From an uncultured Collinsella sp. (lineage in GTDB: Bacteria; Actinomycetota; Coriobacteriia; Coriobacteriales; Coriobacteriaceae), in the NCBI GenBank assembly GCA_900540095.1, contig UQEO01000001.1, positions 1 to 64,000 of the forward strand: DNA of 64,000 bases, read 5' to 3'. Under the pieces are notes generated by a model. It saw only the letters and a program-made list of their open reading frames with translations. It made no database searches and was not told the origin of the DNA. Shown piece by piece: positions 61,184 through 64,000 of this stretch. A program made the translations under genes and the position numbers. The stretch's first letter is position 1; each line of letters starts with the position of its first letter.

Positions 61184-61654
61184 CTACTGAGCGGTCGCGG
61201 TCGCGTTGGCGCCCGCGGCTGCATCCTGCGAAAAGTCAAGTGTAACGCTCTCGCTGGGCTCCACCATGCCATAAGCGCCCGCAAGGTCGCGAATGCGCGT
61301 GTCGGCGCCATAGACCGAATGCATGACCTCCAGGTCGGAGCTCTCATCGGTCGCCTTTTCGAGCGTGCTGGTAAGCTCGGCGTTGCTGTTGAGCACCTGG
61401 GCCGTAACACCGGCGAGCGCCACGCGGGCGACGCCGATCGTCATGAAGATAGCCGCAATGATGCAAAACGTTTTAAGAACGCTCATGAAAACCGGGCTTA
61501 CCGCCTGGTTTGCCTGACGGCCCGCGCCCGTGTAGACATCAAAGCGCGGCGCGCGCTGCTCACGGGGAGCAACGGGAGCCTGCGGCGTCTCACGATAGGC
61601 GGGCATGGCGTTCATATCATAGGCGAGTGCTGCGCTTGAAGTGTTGTAGCCCAT
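61184..61654 (-). CDS. FtsL-like division protein
   Basis: 156-residue bitopic protein: polar N-tail with Pro/Arg (1-53), one helix (about 56-80, SVLKTFCIIAAIFMTIGVA), then a short coiled-coil-like stretch (AQVLNSNAELTSTLEKATDE) and a DLAGAYGMVEPS region resembling the FtsL/DivIC fold. Position between rsmH and ftsI is that of ftsL. Sequence similarity is weak, as usual for FtsL, so the symbol is left blank. ATG 61654, GGAGG 9 nt upstream. Confidence 0.75.
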   Translation of the reverse strand: MGYNTSSAALAYDMNAMPAYRETPQAPVAPREQRAPRFDVYTGAGRQANQAVSPVFMSVLKTFCIIAAIFMTIGVARVALAGVTAQVLNSNAELTSTLEKATDESSDLEVMHSVYGADTRIRDLAGAYGMVEPSESVTLDFSQDAAAGANATATAQ

Positions 61655-61744
61655 GATATGCCGCCTCCCATCCCGAGTACGTTGGTAGTGTGTTTAAGCT
61701 TCGTTTATGGTGCGAGCGGGAGGTCCAATATCGCGCGGTCGCGC

Positions 61745-62710
61745 CTACAGACGCTGCGCCACGCGGATTTTGGCTGATCTCGCCCGAGGGTTGCGCTCAA
61801 CCTCATCAGGCTGGGCAACCAAGGGTTTGCGGGTGATGACCTTGAGTATCGGCACGTTGCCGCACACGCACACCGGAATCTCCGGCGGACACGTGCACCC
61901 CTGGCTCATCTCCTTAAAGTGGTTCTTTACGATACGGTCCTCGAGCGAGTGATACGAGATGACGCAGATACGTCCGCCCGGGTTGAGCCACCTGGTGGCG
62001 GCATCAAGCCCTCGTTCGAGCACATCGAGCTCGTGATTGACCTCGATGCGAATGGCCTGGAAACTTTTCTTGGCCGGGTGTCCGCCATGCCGACGAGCGG
62101 CAGCCGGGATACCCGCCTTGATGATCTCGACAAATTGGCCGGTGGTTTCGATCGGTTCTTGCTCGCGGCGGCGCACGATCTCGCGCGCGATCTGCGAGGC
62201 GAACTTCTCTTCGCCGTAGACGCGTAGAATCCGGGCGAGGTCGTGTTCGTTATAGGTGTTGATGACCTCAGCTGCGTTTAAGGTGTTACTGCCCGGATCC
62301 ATCCGCATGTCCAATGGGGCGTCCTCGTTATACGAAAAGCCCCTGCCAGGGATATCGAGTTGCGGTGACGAAACGCCCAAATCGAACAGGAAGCCATCGA
62401 CCCCGGGCACCTCGGCCGAGCAAAGCAGCTCGTCCAAGTCGCCGAAGTTGCCCTTCAGCAGCTGGTGCGGAACGCCGGGAACCTCGCGGTCCAGACGGGC
62501 GCCAGCGGCCTCGAGGGCCATGTCGTCCTGATCGACGCCGAGCAAAAGGCCCGTCTCCCCCACCTGCGCGGCCATCTTTACCGAATGGCCGGCACCGCCA
62601 AGGGTGCAATCGCAGACAACGGAGCCGCTCTTTAGCCGCAGCGACTCAAGCACTTCGCCGAGCATGACAGGTTCATGCCGATATTCTTGTGTCAAGATCC
62701 CACGCTCCAT
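61745..62710 (-). CDS. rsmH: 16S rRNA (cytosine-1402 N4) methyltransferase RsmH
   Basis: SAM-dependent rRNA methyltransferase (MraW), 321 aa. YRHEPVMLGEVLESL (10-24), CTLGGAGHSVKM (about 35-46, SAM loop), LFDLGVSSPQLD (about 108-119), and FQAIRIEVNHEL with ISYHSLEDRIVK near the C-terminus. ATG 62710 has only a weak ribosome site; TTG at 62695 is an alternative. Follows mraZ by 20 nt. Confidence 0.96.
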   Translation of the reverse strand: MERGILTQEYRHEPVMLGEVLESLRLKSGSVVCDCTLGGAGHSVKMAAQVGETGLLLGVDQDDMALEAAGARLDREVPGVPHQLLKGNFGDLDELLCSAEVPGVDGFLFDLGVSSPQLDIPGRGFSYNEDAPLDMRMDPGSNTLNAAEVINTYNEHDLARILRVYGEEKFASQIAREIVRRREQEPIETTGQFVEIIKAGIPAAARRHGGHPAKKSFQAIRIEVNHELDVLERGLDAATRWLNPGGRICVISYHSLEDRIVKNHFKEMSQGCTCPPEIPVCVCGNVPILKVITRKPLVAQPDEVERNPRARSAKIRVAQRL

Positions 62711-62730
62711 CCGTTACCCGTGCCTTGCCC

Positions 62731-63165
62731 TTACGAGAAGAAGAGGTCCAGCAGGGCCTCATCGTCATCGTCCTCAACGGCCGCGGCGCGATCCCAAACC
62801 TCAAGGTGGTCGTAGTTGCCCACAACCGTGACCTCGCGGTCGAGGTTCGCCTGCTTGCGGAGAGACTCGGAAAGACCGATACGACCGGCGCTGTCCACGT
62901 CCATCGACGTGGTGCGCTTGTTGATCGCCCTCATGAGCTTCTGGTCATTAATGTCACGCGGGTTAAAACCCTCGTGACCCTCACGACCCGCGAAGAGTCC
63001 TTCGACCCACTTATCGAAGGCCTCGGCAGAGAACACGTACAGAGCATCGACATCCAGGGCTTTGAACACGCGAACGTGCTCTCCAAGCTCCTCGCGAAGG
63101 GGTGCAGGCAGGGACAGACGACCTTTTGCATCGAGATTGCGCTCGTATGCACCAGTCATTCCCAT
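62731..63165 (-). CDS. mraZ: Transcriptional regulator MraZ
   Basis: Heads the division/cell-wall operon and represses it in other bacteria by binding TGGG repeats. 144 aa, two SpoVT/AbrB-like halves: YERNLDAKGRLSLPAPLRE (8-26) and TTSMDVDSAGRIGLSESLR (about 85-103), each with the DxxGR pattern. The C-tail is acidic. ATG 63165, with AGGG five bases upstream; ATG 63159 is a close alternative. Direct repeats fitting its operator lie at 63270-63298. Confidence 0.96.
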   Translation of the reverse strand: MGMTGAYERNLDAKGRLSLPAPLREELGEHVRVFKALDVDALYVFSAEAFDKWVEGLFAGREGHEGFNPRDINDQKLMRAINKRTTSMDVDSAGRIGLSESLRKQANLDREVTVVGNYDHLEVWDRAAAVEDDDDEALLDLFFS

Positions 63166-63233
63166 GTGCGCCCTCCCCTCGGTTACTCAGATGGCACGTA
63201 CGCGGGGAACCACCCCGCCTGTCGACGTCATCA

Positions 63234-63262
63234 ATAATATGGGGAACCGCCCCATTTTTCAA
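63234..63262 (-). promoter_or_regulatory. Strong promoter of mraZ and the dcw operon
   Basis: TTGAAA (63257-63262), exactly 17 nt, TATTAT (63234-63239) on the minus strand. The spacer is a palindrome (TGGGG/CCCCA at 63240-63254), and a near copy (GCGGGG/CCCCGC, 63202-63218) lies in the 5' leader. Confidence 0.78.
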
Positions 63263-63269
63263 CACCTTT

Positions 63270-63298
63270 CCCCACCCCTTCCCCCACCCCGCCCCACC
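63270..63298 (-). promoter_or_regulatory. Candidate MraZ operator repeats
   Basis: GGTGGGG occurs three times on the minus strand (63276-63270, 63288-63282, 63298-63292), 12 and 10 nt apart, just upstream of the -35. MraZ is known to bind spaced TGGG repeats upstream of its own gene. Confidence 0.6.
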
Positions 63299-63627
63299 AC
63301 TCCACTCACCATATATTGCAAAACACCCCCAAGCATATGTTCGAAAACACAATATGTTGTGTTTTCAGCAAAGGCGTGATGCCACCTGTAGAACCACACC
63401 CGCGAACCTCAACCTTCAAGTTGACCTTGAGGCGATTTTTACGTCCCTTTACATGCCGTTCACATCGCCCCCAAACTCCCCCACCCAAGGCACGTGCGGC
63501 CCACCACCGCGACGCCAAGTGGCGAAAAATGGGACGGGCCCCAGATTGCCCATGCGCGCGCAAAAGCACGCCGCGGCAATCTGGAGCTCGTCCCCAAATA
63601 CCTATAAATATGCAGGTCAGCGATGTG
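63299..63627. other. Intergenic stretch between mraZ operator and xerD
   Basis: Contains a perfect inverted repeat GAAAACACAA (63343-63352) / TTGTGTTTTC (63357-63366), possibly the xerD terminator though no T-run follows. I see no gene. Confidence 0.5.
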
Positions 63628-64000
63628 TTAACGATGTGCCAGCGGGTGCGCCGCCAAATAGACCTCGGTCAGTTGCGTACGATCGACATGCGTGTAGACC
63701 TGCGTGGTCGATATATCGGCATGTCCCAAGATCTCCTGTAGCACACGGAGGTCTGCGCCGCCCGCAAGCATATGGGTGGCAAAGGAGTGACGCAGCGTAT
63801 GGGGATGGAGCCCCACCAGTCCCACCTGGCGCCCGTAGCGCTCACAGATGGCATGGATGCCCTGGCGCGACAGACGGCGGCCGTTCTTATTTAAAAAGAC
63901 CGCCGAGGTCTCGGTTCCGCGGGCATGGGCCGCCAAGCGAGAACGCCCCTCAGTTACATAAAGCGTCAGAGCTCGCGCCGCGCTTCCTACCAGCGGGGAC
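63628..64000 (-). CDS. xerD: Tyrosine recombinase XerC/XerD (5' part outside window)
   Basis: C-terminal 124 codons of a site-specific recombinase that resolves chromosome dimers. Catalytic pattern [12 protein letters not shown] (H-x-x-R), [15 protein letters not shown] (His and nucleophile Tyr) is intact. The frame is open to the right edge; the N-terminal SAM-like domain and first catalytic Arg lie beyond. XerC and XerD cannot be separated from this part, and an integrase is possible, but position beside mraZ favours a housekeeping Xer. Confidence 0.88.
   Translation of the reverse strand, partial: SPLVGSAARALTLYVTEGRSRLAAHARGTETSAVFLNKNGRRLSRQGIHAICERYGRQVGLVGLHPHTLRHSFATHMLAGGADLRVLQEILGHADISTTQVYTHVDRTQLTEVYLAAHPLAHR

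Overview
Organism and style. The window is GC-rich (my impression about 60 percent) and densely coded. Its division genes are of actinobacterial type: SepF and Wag31-like DivIVA are present and ftsA is absent. The CLC, short-ThiC and ylm-type genes are of the kinds found in anaerobic Gram-positives. I infer a member of the Coriobacteriia, most likely Collinsella or a close relative; I could not run a search to confirm this. I see no tRNA, CRISPR array, transposase or prophage. This looks like chromosomal core with scattered intergenic palindromes. Layout. 1-5.1 kb (minus): molybdenum cluster moeA, mog/moaB and modA-modB-modC; modC runs off the left edge, modA carries an apparent frameshift in its signal peptide, and modB carries an unusual extracytoplasmic N-terminal domain. 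5.3-13.2 kb: a CLC-type anion transporter, a diacylglycerol kinase-like lipid kinase, a GGQ release-factor-like protein, xpt, an MFS exporter, metY, a C_GCAxxG_C_C protein and a YigZ/IMPACT protein. 13.3-19.1 kb: a structured intergenic hairpin, RNase P RNA, rpsA, a HAD hydrolase, a frameshifted cyuA-like gene, rpiB and ndk. 19.4-23 kb: argH, a 56-residue ORF and argG; argG is preceded by a 24-codon ORF with six Arg codons among its last ten, a candidate arginine leader peptide. 23-39.4 kb: HAD phosphatase, polA, M18 aminopeptidase, yaaA, TPP riboswitch-thiC, thiD, a pentapeptide-repeat protein, an SGNH hydrolase, a PARG-like protein, a BI-1 protein, PiT with its DUF47 partner, and a nitroreductase. 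39.5-64 kb (all minus): one long division and cell-wall block. Read in the direction of transcription it is xerD, mraZ, rsmH, ftsL-like, ftsI, murF, mraY, murD, ftsW, murG, murC, murB, ftsQ, ftsZ, pgeF, [pstS, pstC, pstA, pstB, phoU], yggS, sepF, yggT, divIVA. How the genes work together. The right-hand 24 kb makes lipid II precursors, flips and polymerises septal wall, and positions the division ring. The complete high-affinity phosphate uptake operon lies inside the usual ftsZ-pgeF-yggS-sepF-yggT-divIVA string, with pgeF and pstS overlapping by 4 nt. A low-affinity phosphate system (PiT plus DUF47) lies 4 kb further left. The left end supplies molybdate and molybdenum cofactor. A recurring feature is long, often perfect, inverted repeats in gene junctions, some sharing arm sequences.
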